Part shown: in pieces, positions 11,380 through 21,658 of the stretch | How positions within the stretch are numbered: the first letter of the stretch is position 1 | Layout: the number at the start of each line of letters is the position of its first letter | NCBI GenBank assembly: GCA_023213315.1 | Contig: JAKCPI010004975.1 | Span: forward strand, 1 to 64,000 | DNA: 64,000 nucleotides | Direction: 5' to 3' | Source of the DNA: Euborellia annulipes | Taxonomy: Eukaryota; Arthropoda; Insecta; Dermaptera; Anisolabididae | Position numbers and translations under genes: made by a program | The notes under the pieces: model-generated | Databases searched by the model: none | Seen by the model: only the letters and a program-made list of their open reading frames with translations | What the model was told of the DNA's origin: nothing

Positions 11380-11594
11380 AATGGGTCGTTTTGATAACTT
11401 ACCTACCCCAACATTAAAATAGCCTCCTTATGGGAGAAATACTGGTGTTTGTCCTTCAGCTTTAATGCTCCCTCTGGGAGAAATACTGGTGTTTGTCCTT
11501 CAGCTTTTTAATGCTGAAGGACAAACACCAGTATTTCTCCCATAGGAGGCTATTTTAATGTTGGGGTAGGTAAGTTATCAAAGCGACCCATAAT
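11380..11594. repeat. long hairpin with internal duplication
   Basis: atgggtcgttttgataactt and the following ~60 bp recur inverted, ending at 11594. At the centre the segment gagaaatactggtgtttgtc is present three times (two direct, one inverted), suggesting template switching at the loop. Confidence 0.85.
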
Positions 11595-12678
11595 TTTGTT
11601 TTTTGGCATGTCTATCCAAAAATTCAATATTTCTTACAAAATTAAAAGGGCCTAGTTTAAAAAATAAAATAAAAAATCATGATTTTATACATACATACAT
11701 ATAATATATATATATACACAAATAAATATATATAATATTATAGATATATATATTTATTTATTTATTTATAAATATAATTAAATATTTATATTTTTTTTTA
11801 TTTTTACATTCGTTATCTCCGAAATTGTGCAAATTTTTGTGCCAAAATAATATATTATTTTTGTTTTTTTGTTACATATTTTTTTAAAGCTTTATTACCA
11901 AGCAGACAGCGATACGTTTGTTTGTTTGTTTGTTTTGTTTGTTCATGTGTGTTTATTTAAGACGGTGGTGAATGAAATATGTATGTTCAATCAACATAGA
12001 CATAGACATAAAAACGTTCTATTTTGAAGGCCTTCGCATTTAGAGCCATAATTCTCGCGAATTACGAGGAACAAACAGCAGCAGCAAGTGTATATTAGAA
12101 GGAATAAGAAGGAAATTAGGTGCCATTTACGCGGAATAAATATTGAGTATTTTTTGTTTTTTTATATTATCTAATTATAATATATATAAATTAGGCTTTA
12201 TGGAAGATCACTTAATGAGAAATAACAAATAGATACAAGATTCATCAATTAATAATTAAATAAATGAAAAACAAAAAAAAAAAAAAACAGACTTTGATCT
12301 CAACTCAATTTCTCTTAAATATAATAATATCAAAATTCTTCTGGTCGTTAGACTAAATTTTAAAATTTTTCAATTAAAAATGCCTGATTTTTTTTTTCTA
12401 AATACAAAAAATAAATAAGATATGTAATTGATTTTTTTTAATTTCAATTGTCTTTTAGGATTTAGAGGCATTTAATTTGTGTCGAATCTCTTCAGGTGAT
12501 ATTTGCTCTTTAGTTTTCAAACCCTCTCAAGATTTGAACTGAGACACACTAAATTTAATTTAAAAAAAAACGGAAATGTATCTTGGTTGCTTCTCTTCAT
12601 CTAAAAATATGTTTTAAATAATTTAATAATCAGGAACTTTGCATTTGAGTATCTGGATGACCCTTTATGGCAGTCTCC
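11595..12678. other. no gene; AT-rich with TA microsatellites
   Basis: TA/ATTT repeats at 11690-11790 and a GTTT repeat at 11916-11940. Nothing coding. Confidence 0.5.
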
Positions 12679-12686
12679 CTCTTTCA

Positions 12687-13228
12687 TAGGGTGACCAGAC
12701 GTTCCGTTTTGAAAGGGACAGAACCGTTTTACATATTTCTCGGCCCCGTTTTAATAAAAATGTCAATTTTCTCCAGCTAGACGAAACTATAGTTTTCGGA
12801 ACCGCGTCTTATTTATTTCTCGTAAGACTTTATGCTAAGGAATACGTAAAATTAAAGGCTAACGTACGCCTGGGTGACGCGACAGTTTTTTTTTTCGCTG
12901 CGAGAAGTTTACATAGATTCCAATAGGAAGCGACGCGACGCGACTTCGCCCGAATGGTCAGAATGGCATTTAAGCGACAAATGTCGCTGCGCCTCACTGT
13001 CTTCGTGTGCGTTCGGGGACGGTCGGTAAAGATCGGAGCTAATTTTACCTATTCCTTAGCATAAAGTCTTGAAACATTTTTTTTTGTATGCCATTATAAC
13101 CTTTATGTTTATTATGCATAAAGGCGTAAATGGCGTACAAAACAATTGTCCATAGACCCCTTCTAATTCTCAACTCTTCATTTTATAACACCGTCCCGTT
13201 TTTGTCACAAGACAATATGGACAGTCTA
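12687..13228. mobile_element. hAT-type element with 8-bp TSD, containing an inner inverted repeat
   Basis: tagggtgaccagacg at the left and ggacagtcta at the right form imperfect inverted ends; ctctttca is duplicated exactly (12679-12686, 13229-13236). Inside, aagactttatgctaaggaat (12824) pairs with attccttagcataaagtctt (to about 13072), so a second element is probably nested; its core is GC-rich (gcgacgcgacgcgactt). No transposase frame is seen. Confidence 0.82.
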
Positions 13229-13236
13229 CTCTTTCA

Positions 13237-14480
13237 TCAATCAGATCTTGGTCTCTTATTTTCCCGCCATGATATAATGAATAAATGGCAAAGGATTGAA
13301 TTTGTTCAGCACAGACAAAACAATACTTTAGAAATGAGTGAATTTCATTTCTATGCGGGTCGCATAGGCGCCAGGCGTTGTTGGATGGCTGAACCAAACC
13401 AATTTTATTCTCGATTTTTTAAGGAAATATTTTTCAACGACTTGCAGATTAATTTTGACTCTCTCGATTATTATTATTAGAAATAAAAATGACATTTTTT
13501 TACTTAAATCGTGTTTTTTTGTTTTTTAGTAAATAATATAAAAAGTGTTACTATTTCTGAAGCCGTCATAAAGTAGACTTTGTTCAGCATTCAGTTAGTG
13601 TTCATTGTTCAATGTGAATGCACCCGAAACTTTATAATTAATAACGCATTTTGTATTATTATTTGCTAATTGAACCACGATGCCGAACCCGAAAAATGCC
13701 TTTTATTTCTAAGGGCAGAGCGAATGGCCTAGAATCCCCCTCAGAGTGTAGGGGCGGGGGTCTATTTATAATCTGAATATAAAGTATAGGTGCGGCCAGT
13801 CAATTCAAAGACTATCATTTCAAGTAGGAAATTGAAGAATTAGACTTTCTAAACTTATATGTCAAGATCACCCCACTTTATTTTTTTCATATTCAGGTCT
13901 TCTTCACACGTGTGTACTCAAGATATTCATGTCAATTCTTATATTTGTATCCTAATTGAGAAAATGTTTAATTTAGAATCTTCGAATTTCATTTTAATTT
14001 AAAATTTTGATAGCTATATCGAATTTTATTCCACGTTCCTACGTAACAACATGAGCCATTTCTTCATTTTTGCTTACTTCACTCTTTAAAATCAACAGAA
14101 AAACGCTCAAACTATAGGCCTTATATATTGTTTGAAATAAAAAATATCCTTCAGGACAGATGTTTCGGTGGCTAGACGACTATCTTCTTCAGAACAAGAT
14201 TGCCAGGTCAAATGCCCTCTTGTAAACAGATCTCCAACTTGCTTTGTGCAAAGCCACTCTCATGGTTTATGATGAATGCATGTGACCTGTTCTGAAATTG
14301 GCCAAAAAAACGGTAGCTGTTTTATCATTACGACGTTTTCAAGCCCCACTTAACATTGGAAATTGTTGATTTCAAAGAGAGAAGTAAGCAAATATTCTAG
14401 GAAAACTGCCAAAAATACTGTAGGCTATTTGTTCTATTAGGAAAAGAGCAAATACAGCTAGATTTATTTCGTTTAAGGCA
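13237..14480. other. no gene; degenerate hammerhead-like pair near 14.15 kb
   Basis: A 116-codon frame at 13130-13480 spans the end of the hAT element and has no recognizable domain. Around 14160-14200 a phrase like gatgtttcggtggc resembles the repeated motif in the minus orientation. Otherwise AT-rich. Confidence 0.4.
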
Positions 14481-14600
14481 ATTCAAGCCGACTTTTCGTT
14501 CACATATATGACCATCTTCAGGGCAAAGTGGATTAACAAAACTCCTCACCTGAAGATGGTGGTATATCTGACCGAAACGTCGGCTTGAAGTGTCTTAATA
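14480..14600. repeat. foldback with paired hammerhead-like motifs
   Basis: caattcaagccgacttttcg at the left pairs with cgaaacgtcggcttgaagtg at the right. The motif is on the minus strand at 14490-14521 and on the plus strand at 14550-14581. Confidence 0.75.
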
Positions 14601-14614
14601 AAAGAAATACATTT

Positions 14615-14829
14615 TTTAATAGGAGAATTAAACTCACAAGGTTTTCTGTTTCAATAATATATTAATTTGACATTAACACTTTATACGTATTTCGACACCA
14701 TATGTGTCATCTTCAGAAGCGAATTACATACTGATGACACATATGGTGTCGAAATACGTATAAAGTGTTAATATCAAATTAATATATTATTGAAACAAAA
14801 AACCTTGTGAATTTAATTCTCCTATTAAA
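14615..14829. repeat. near-perfect foldback, ~100-bp arms, two hammerhead-like motifs
   Basis: The arm starting ttaataggagaatta at 14615 recurs inverted and ends at 14829. Both arms contain the motif with a GACAC/GUGUC-type hairpin: minus strand 14684-14716, plus strand 14731-14760. Confidence 0.88.
14684..14716 (-). ncRNA. hammerhead-ribozyme-like motif
   Basis: On the minus strand ctgaagat is followed by gacacatatggtgtc (five perfect pairs) and gaaatacgta. The core CUGAAGA-hairpin-GAAA is intact. Confidence 0.6.
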
Positions 14830-16340
14830 GCATAATGTTTCAACTAGAGCCAACGGTTACCAGTTTAAAATTAAGAAATAAATTTGCTCTTTTCTTCATT
14901 TCTTACTACGAGGTATCCATCTCGTTGGTTGCTTATTTGTCAGTCAGTCAGTTGTTTTGGTAAATAAATACAAATTACACATCTCGTTTATTTTTTGGAT
15001 TAGTACCCTCTATTAAACAAATAACAAAATTCTCTCAGAGTATATAGAATAGTTCGATTTATTTATTTTTAGAGAAGAAAATGCTCCACAAAAGGATTTC
15101 TCTAACTAGCATATGTATGTGTTTCGGAAGCACGCGGTTTTGTTTTTTTCTTTTTTTGTCTTGTAGATTTTGTTTTTTTGTAATTCCGCACGCTCTACAA
15201 AAGGCTAATAATTCAAATCATCATTATCAGGCTAAAGTTAGAAATACAGGCGGCATAGCTATAAAGAAGGCAAAGGTGAGTTGAGCTTTGAATCGTCATC
15301 AGAATATTATTTTTTTTTTTTTTTAATTTTTTTTTATTATTTTTTTTAAATTTTTTCTACGTTATTTTTTGGAAAATATCCTTAATTTCTGGTTTATGTT
15401 TATTGATATGTGTTGTTCGACCAAATATAAAATATTTTTTTTTTTTTGTGTGTCCATTAACGTAGCTTCTGAGTCACAAACGGTTCTTTCTTTCTTCTTT
15501 CACTAATGAAATATCAAAGCACTAATTTTGACTGTTAGGTATTTTGTTTGTTTGTTTGCACTTCTCGCACTATACGTTTTCAACGTTTTTTTTTTTAATT
15601 TTTTTTTTCTTTTTTGGACAACTTCAGATATGTATATTTTAAGTATAATATATATATTTTTGTGTTTGTGTAAATATTAGGCCCTAGCGTGGATATGTCT
15701 AGGTTGATATATTAGTGCAAATATTTTTTGGAAACTATTTGAAATATTTTTTAAAAACTTAATTCGATATGTTTTTTTTTTTTTTTATTAATTTTTTTTT
15801 TATTTTTCATTTTTTTTAAAGCTTTTATTCAATATAAGTCTAAAAATTATTTTTTTTTTTGTTTGTTCTTGATAATATATATTGAAAGAGTAAATAAAAA
15901 TTATAAAAAACATATTTTCATCTATGTATGTAATTATTATTAAGTTTTGCGATATGTTGACTATGCTTTAGTTAGGGTTTGAAGCACTAGGAAGGTACTA
16001 GGTAGGTACCTTAGTAATAGGTACAGCGGTTTCTTAGAAACCTAATCAGCACGAATTAGCACTATATAATAGTCTTGTTTTTGTGTTAAGAAGTTAAAGC
16101 GCTAAAGTTAAACGAAGGAAATCAATTCATTGTTCTCTATTCTGTATTTTTTTTTTTTTTTTTTTATTTATTTCTTCGGTGGACTGCACATTTATTTTTC
16201 TTGAATTCAAGCCACTAAAAAAAAAAAAAAAATAGAAAAGGAAAATTATATTTTAATGCTTCTAAAAAATTCATGCAACATTCTGAATATGAATTAAAAT
16301 AGATTTAAAATATTGCGTTGACTTTTCTTTAAATAAAATT
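14830..16340. other. no gene; T-tract rich
   Basis: Very many T and A homopolymers. A 67-codon frame at 15081 has no recognizable domain. No repeat pair seen. Confidence 0.5.
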
Positions 16341-16346
16341 TGTGAT

Positions 16347-16377
16347 AACGTTTCGATATAGAGTTATACATCATCAG
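16347..16377 (-). ncRNA. solitary hammerhead-like motif
   Basis: The minus strand reads ctgatgatgtataactcta then tatcgaaacgtt; GUAUA/UAUAU can pair. Core bases are intact. Confidence 0.5.
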
Positions 16378-16423
16378 GTCATTAAGTTGTCATATTTATA
16401 GATAGTAGAGCAGGTCCAAATAT

Positions 16424-16560
16424 CAGGGGCGTATATAAAAAATTTTTTCGGGGGGGGGGCTGGACCCATTATTGTCTCTATATCCCTATAGGACTATATG
16501 CATTTAGGAAATTTCGGGGGGAGGGGCGGCCCCCTCGCCCCCCCCTTATATACGCCCCTG
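16424..16560. mobile_element. hAT-type MITE, family D, perfect 8-bp TSD
   Basis: caggggcgtatata ... tatacgcccctg flanked by ccaaatat (16416-16423, 16561-16568). Its right half and right flank are duplicated downstream (see 16561-17075). Confidence 0.88.
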
Positions 16561-17075
16561 CCAAATATAGACTACTTTCCTTTACATTTCCCATATTCTT
16601 TGTTCGGGGGGGGGGGGGGGGCTGTTCTCAAAAATTTGTCTGCGAAAAATTTTGTTTTTCGCGGAACCAAAATTTTTTTCATGTCCCGTTCGCGAAACCG
16701 AAAATTTTTTCCCGTCCGTAAAAATATTTGAGCCAAAATTTTTTCCCCCGCGGAACCAAAAATTTTTCCCGGTCGTAAAAATATTTTACCTTTTTTTTAG
16801 AGAGCCAGAATTTTCCCCACCCGCGGAACCTTAATTTTTTCATGTGCCGTTCGCGGAACATTTCACTCTTTTGCGGAACCTGGGATTTTCGTGCTGCGGG
16901 GCCGAGCAATCATTTCTGGGGGGGGGGGGCGAGACCCATTATTGTCTCTATATCCCTATAGGACTATATGCATTTAGGAAATTTCGGGGGGGGCGGCCCC
17001 CTCGCCCCCCCCCCCTTATATACGCCCCTGCCAAATATAGACTACTTTCCTTTACATTTCCCATATTCTTTGTTC
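16561..17075. repeat. tandem duplication of hAT-D right half plus flank
   Basis: acccattattgtctctatat through ttcccatattctttgttc is present at 16464-16606 and again at 16936-17075. The first copy ends in a G16-type run, and the following 16622-16910 looks like the missing interior of hAT-D (gcggaacc motifs). Breakpoints lie in G runs. Confidence 0.75.
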
Positions 17076-17700
17076 ATATATTTAATAAAATCTATCATAA
17101 AATTTTTCCATCGCTATTTTGCCAAAATCTTTTTAATATTAATGTTGATTTTGAATGTGAGGTTTAAATTTGGACTACCATTAAACATTCTTAGGAATAC
17201 AGAAGAAACATTTGAAACACATTATCCATGATTAATCCTCAAGATGACACATGGGTTGATTTATAATTATTAAATATCTTGAAACAGATAACCTACTATT
17301 GATATTTATATTGAATTTTTGATTATACCGGTATATTTAAATTTAATTTACAAAAAAGTTTCAACGAGAGCCTACGGTCGAAAACTTTACATTATCCGCG
17401 ATTTCTCCTTCGAGGCATTTCTCTCTTTGACTGGCAGGGTTATCCATTCCTTAATTTTTTCCCCCATTTAACATTTCTAATGGACCAACTTTATTACTAA
17501 TAGACTGCATTTCTCTTGGGCAACAGTTCACAATGAATCCGCTAGACAGTAGGCCTACCAGACAGTTTGCCAGCCCAAATTTAGCCCCTAGCCCTTTATT
17601 TGAATCTCCTCCTCTAATATAAATAGCTCTGAGGTAGAGATTTCACCTCTTTTGTTCGGGTTTACTTCTCGATCGATACAATTTTTCTAAATTATATATT
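17076..17700. other. no gene
   Basis: AT-rich sequence without ORFs or clear repeats; the target site of the large nested insertion follows. Confidence 0.5.
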
Positions 17701-18020
17701 ATATTAGCCATAGGCGTAGCCAGAAATTTTCGATGGGGGGTTCAGGATGATTTCTCCCCTCCCACCCCCAACTAATAGGGCAGTATAAGGCGTCTAATGA
17801 AATATATGACTAGCCAATCTGCCCTCCTGGACCCCCTTCGGATTGGCTCGGGCCCCCCCTTTCTTAATTAAGTGCCCAAATTTTTCATTCATCTCGTTTC
17901 AGGCAATAAAAAATGCAATCCTCACATCTTTTATATATTATCCCTATAATAGTATAGTTTCTGCCTCTTTTGTTTCTCTTGATCCGAGTTCTATCTCAAG
18001 TTGTCAGATCTTTTAAAAAA

Positions 18021-18708
18021 AATCTGGTGTGACTGGCGCACAGCACACAACTTTCTCTTACCTTCGGTAATCGAAAGTTGTGTACTGTGCTTGTCACACC
18101 AGATTTTTTGTGTCGACATGTGTTTAGTTCCCGGCAGTAGGGAATATTTGAATTCAGATGTAAAATTTATAAGTATGGGAAAATATTTATATTTTGTTAC
18201 CATGGCAACCATTTCTCCTATCTTTCCTATGAAGCACAAGAGTAAAGTGTGCTTCAAACAATTTTGAGGGCAAAACGAGAATATACATTTGAAAGAGCAT
18301 CTAAAAAATAATTGATTTTTGAATTTTAATCAAAATCGTTAGAGCGAATTTTGAGAAAATCGAAAAAAACTGAAAAAGTACATCAGTAAAGTACTAGTAC
18401 TCTTTGGCCGATTTTGATTAAAAGCTTATTTTTCCGGTCCCGGGGGTGTTTAACTTAAATATAACATTTCAACCTCCTAGCTCAATTCCTTCATGCTTAA
18501 AATTTGACACACACCCACCCACCCACACACACACCCACCCACCCACCCACCCACCCACAGACAGACCATGTCGGGAAAACCACTTTTTTGGATTCAGGGG
18601 ACCTCAAAACGTGAAGATCCATCAAAATCTCGACATCGAATTTTTGACATGAATCCAATACTTTCTCTCTATATATATATTACATATATACATAGGTAAG
18701 AGAAAGTA
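18021..18708 (+). repeat. family A repeat, ~0.69 kb (copy in inverted pair, left)
   Basis: It starts with a ~90-bp palindromic module (aatctggtgtgactggcgc ... cttgtcacaccagatt) and ends with a TA-rich hairpin closed by actttctct/agagaaagt. Between lie the conserved phrases ggttgccatggtaac-like and agtactagtactttactga. No ORF. Its class is unknown; a foldback MITE with hairpins at both ends is one reading. Confidence 0.75.
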
Positions 18709-18979
18709 AAAAAGATTAAAGATTAAAATATTTTTATTAGCATCTTTTCTTTTACAATTCGCATACAGTGATGCCTGTAAATTTAACATTTTTGGCTTCA
18801 GTTCCGGGTTATTGAACCCTCTACCTGAATTTCCTTATTTTACTTTTTCCATGTTTTCTTTAGCTAACTTTATTAAAAGGAAAAATTTTTATAAAAAACC
18901 TTTTGCATTTTTATATTAGAAAATGAATTATAAATAATAAATAGAACGGGAAACAAACGAAGTAAAATAAGAGAATTCT

Positions 18980-21658
18980 TTACATTCTTTTTAATTGTCG
19001 CATTAGTTGGCTTGTGTGATGTTCAGTTCTTCTCCAGAAGTTCTTTGTTATTTTTTCTAAATGGTCGCTTAAGGTGTCCATTTTCAGCCCTTCTCTAATT
19101 ATGGCATTGTTAATTCCAGGGGGTGGGTCGGCAATAGTTCTCAGGATTTTCGACTGCACTCTTTCTAATTTCCTTTTGTTGGATGCAGATATGAGGGGAA
19201 GCCAGGCTGGGGCTCCATAGCTTATTTTAGGTCTTATTATCATTTTGTAGATCAGCATTTTGGAGTGCAGGCCAAGAGCGCTCCTCTGTTTGAGCAGTGG
19301 CCATACAGCTCTAAGCGCTGCTTTACTTTTTGCTAGGAGATCTTGAATATTCGCAGCCCAGCTTTGTCTTCTATCTAGAGTGACCCCTAGATATTTGACC
19401 TTTGGCCTCCATTGAAGGGCTGTGTTTTTTATACGAATGGTTGTGTTTAAATATTTACGCTTTTTTGTGAAAAGAATTGCCTCTGATTTTTCATTATTTA
19501 ACTTTAGGCGCCAAAGGTGGAGGTAGTCGCTTACTTCAGAGGCCGCCTCTTCTATTCTCCTGACGAGACATTTGAAGTTCTTATTTGAATAAAACAAGGC
19601 TGTGTCATCCGCATATTGGGCAATCTGCACATGTTGTAAATTTGGCATATCCGAGGTAAAAATAGCATAGAGAAGCGGAGATAATAATGCACCCTGGGGA
19701 ACTCCAGCTTGCACTGGTCTCCATTCCGAGTGCACGCTGTTTAGTTTCACTCGAAACGTGCGGTCTTTTAGGAAATCAGCAATTAAGTGACAGAGTTTAT
19801 TAGGGAGATTGTACCTGAGCAGCTTGAGGACGAGTGCCAGGTGACATACACTGTCAAAGGCTTTGGCGATGTCGAGTAGAATCATCCCCGTAGCTTTTTT
19901 CAGTCGCAATCTTTCCTTTATGAACTGAGTGACTCTAACAATTTGGTCTACAGTTGAATGACCCCTCCGGAATCCGAATTGGTAATTGGGCAAAATATGT
20001 TTTTCTGTTGTTTCTTTTTCTAGCCATGTTAATATAAAACGCTCGGCTAATTTGCCTAGCACCGGTAATAAGCTTATTGGCCGATAGTTGACTGGTTGAG
20101 TAGGATCCTTGCCAGGCTTTTTCACAGGAACTATTTCTGCTTTTTTCCAAAGCGATGGGAAGCATTCCAGGTCTATCATAGCCTGGAATATCTTGGAGAG
20201 ATGTAAAATTGTTTTTCCTGGGAGATTTTTGACGAAGATAGGTAGTATTTTGTCGTATCCGGGAGCCTTTTTTGTTTTAATCATTGCGATAGCTTCTCTG
20301 ACATCTTTCGGCTTAATAGGTGGGATTGGTTGGGTTTCTTTGTTCTGGCGTACTAAGTCTTGGGCTTCTTTTAGCATTTCCTTTCCTGACAGTTTAGAAT
20401 TTTGATTACTTCGAAATTGGGTTTCATACGTGGAAGCCAGGATGCTTGCTTGATGATGCGGTCGGTATTCTAAGGTTTGGTTATGTTCCAATGGTCCTAT
20501 TTGCGTTTTTCTTCCTTGCATCTGCCGCATGAATTGCCATAGAGAGCCATCTTTTGAAGTAAGCCTTGATATTTTTGCAAGCCACCTCTCCTTGCGCCAT
20601 TCAGCCACCTCACATTTGACTTGATGTTCTAGGAAGTTACGCATTCTTCTGTTGCTTGGTGTTCGCCTTCTTGTCCATGACCTGCGAGCTTTGTTTTTTT
20701 CTTTGATTAGTTCTTTTATTTGATTAGGGAGGGATTCTCCGCGGGATGAAAAAACTCTTTTTGGAATAGCCATTGAGGCTGCTGAGATAATTGCTTTGGT
20801 TAGCGCCTCTACCTGACTTTCTAACTCCTCTATGCTGGCGATAGGAGTTATTTCTAAGGAGTTGCAAAGAAGGCGCCTATATTCACTCCAATTGGCTTTT
20901 CTGAGATCCCAATATAGGCTGTGGTTTGTTTCGATATCCCTCTTTAGCTTTATAACCACTGGGTTGTGATCGGAGTCTAAGCAGTTCCAGCTGATTGCCT
21001 TCGCATTTTGCCCTGATAGGCCTTTGCAAAGTGCTAGGTCTAGGACACTGGGCGAGTATCTGGCGTTTGAGGGATATCTTGTTGGTTCATTGGGATGAAT
21101 AATGCCGATTCCCTGACTGGTGCAGAAATTATATAATTTGCGTCCATTGTCATTGCAGGATCTGCAGCCCCATGCAATATGCCTTGCATTAAGATCTCCG
21201 CCTATAATGATTTGGTTATTCGTCTGAAATAGCGTGCGGAGTATTTTAATGTCCAGAGGACGCGCTCCTGCAGGTGAGTTATAGACGCATATTATGTTAA
21301 GGAGGCCCCGGAGAGTTTGGATTGAGATTGAGAGTGCTTCAAGGTGGCCTGTGTTAGGTAACGCGTTTTGGATAGGTTTTAATTCGTTGCGGACAGCAAG
21401 AAGAATGCCCCTTCGAGGACTTATTTCATCTTCTCTGAACACGGTGTATCCAGGTAAGTAAAAGCGGTTATGTTGTTTTAGTCTTGTCTCTGTTAGCATG
21501 ATAATGTGTGCATTTCTGGCTTTTATGAACTCTATGAACTCGTGAAGTTTGTTTCGGATCCCGTTAGCATTCCATATGATTAAGTTTAAACCTGAGCTAT
21601 GTTTAGTTAATTGGAGACTATGGCTAGGAGTGTTGGAGTTGGTATCATGGTTGTCCAT
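18980..21658 (-). CDS. LINE ORF2: AP-like endonuclease and reverse transcriptase, 892 aa
   Basis: The protein nicks target DNA and copies the element RNA onto it. Residues 1-230 form the endonuclease: NLIIWNANGIR, the catalytic Glu in LTETRL, GGDLNARH and SDHNPV. The reverse transcriptase (about 450-720) shows KKAPGYDK, RPISLLPVLGKLAER, FGFRRGHSTVDQ, LLDIAKAFDS, GVPQGALLSPLLY and the active site YADD near residue 682. The frame is uninterrupted over 892 codons, which suggests recent activity. The start is ATG at 21658, 14 bases before the ORF1 stop. Confidence 0.93.
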   Translation of the reverse strand: MDNHDTNSNTPSHSLQLTKHSSGLNLIIWNANGIRNKLHEFIEFIKARNAHIIMLTETRLKQHNRFYLPGYTVFREDEISPRRGILLAVRNELKPIQNALPNTGHLEALSISIQTLRGLLNIICVYNSPAGARPLDIKILRTLFQTNNQIIIGGDLNARHIAWGCRSCNDNGRKLYNFCTSQGIGIIHPNEPTRYPSNARYSPSVLDLALCKGLSGQNAKAISWNCLDSDHNPVVIKLKRDIETNHSLYWDLRKANWSEYRRLLCNSLEITPIASIEELESQVEALTKAIISAASMAIPKRVFSSRGESLPNQIKELIKEKNKARRSWTRRRTPSNRRMRNFLEHQVKCEVAEWRKERWLAKISRLTSKDGSLWQFMRQMQGRKTQIGPLEHNQTLEYRPHHQASILASTYETQFRSNQNSKLSGKEMLKEAQDLVRQNKETQPIPPIKPKDVREAIAMIKTKKAPGYDKILPIFVKNLPGKTILHLSKIFQAMIDLECFPSLWKKAEIVPVKKPGKDPTQPVNYRPISLLPVLGKLAERFILTWLEKETTEKHILPNYQFGFRRGHSTVDQIVRVTQFIKERLRLKKATGMILLDIAKAFDSVCHLALVLKLLRYNLPNKLCHLIADFLKDRTFRVKLNSVHSEWRPVQAGVPQGALLSPLLYAIFTSDMPNLQHVQIAQYADDTALFYSNKNFKCLVRRIEEAASEVSDYLHLWRLKLNNEKSEAILFTKKRKYLNTTIRIKNTALQWRPKVKYLGVTLDRRQSWAANIQDLLAKSKAALRAVWPLLKQRSALGLHSKMLIYKMIIRPKISYGAPAWLPLISASNKRKLERVQSKILRTIADPPPGINNAIIREGLKMDTLSDHLEKITKNFWRRTEHHTSQLMRQLKRM

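Noticed and set aside
13130..13480. 116-codon open frame as a host gene
   Set aside because: It starts within a hAT element and crosses its target duplication; no domain or splice context was seen.
14140..14215. Further hammerhead-like motif
   Set aside because: It has ctgaagaag and ccgaaacatc but no convincing hairpin between them.
20109..20405. Plus-strand frame within the LINE
   Set aside because: It is the antisense shadow of LINE ORF2.
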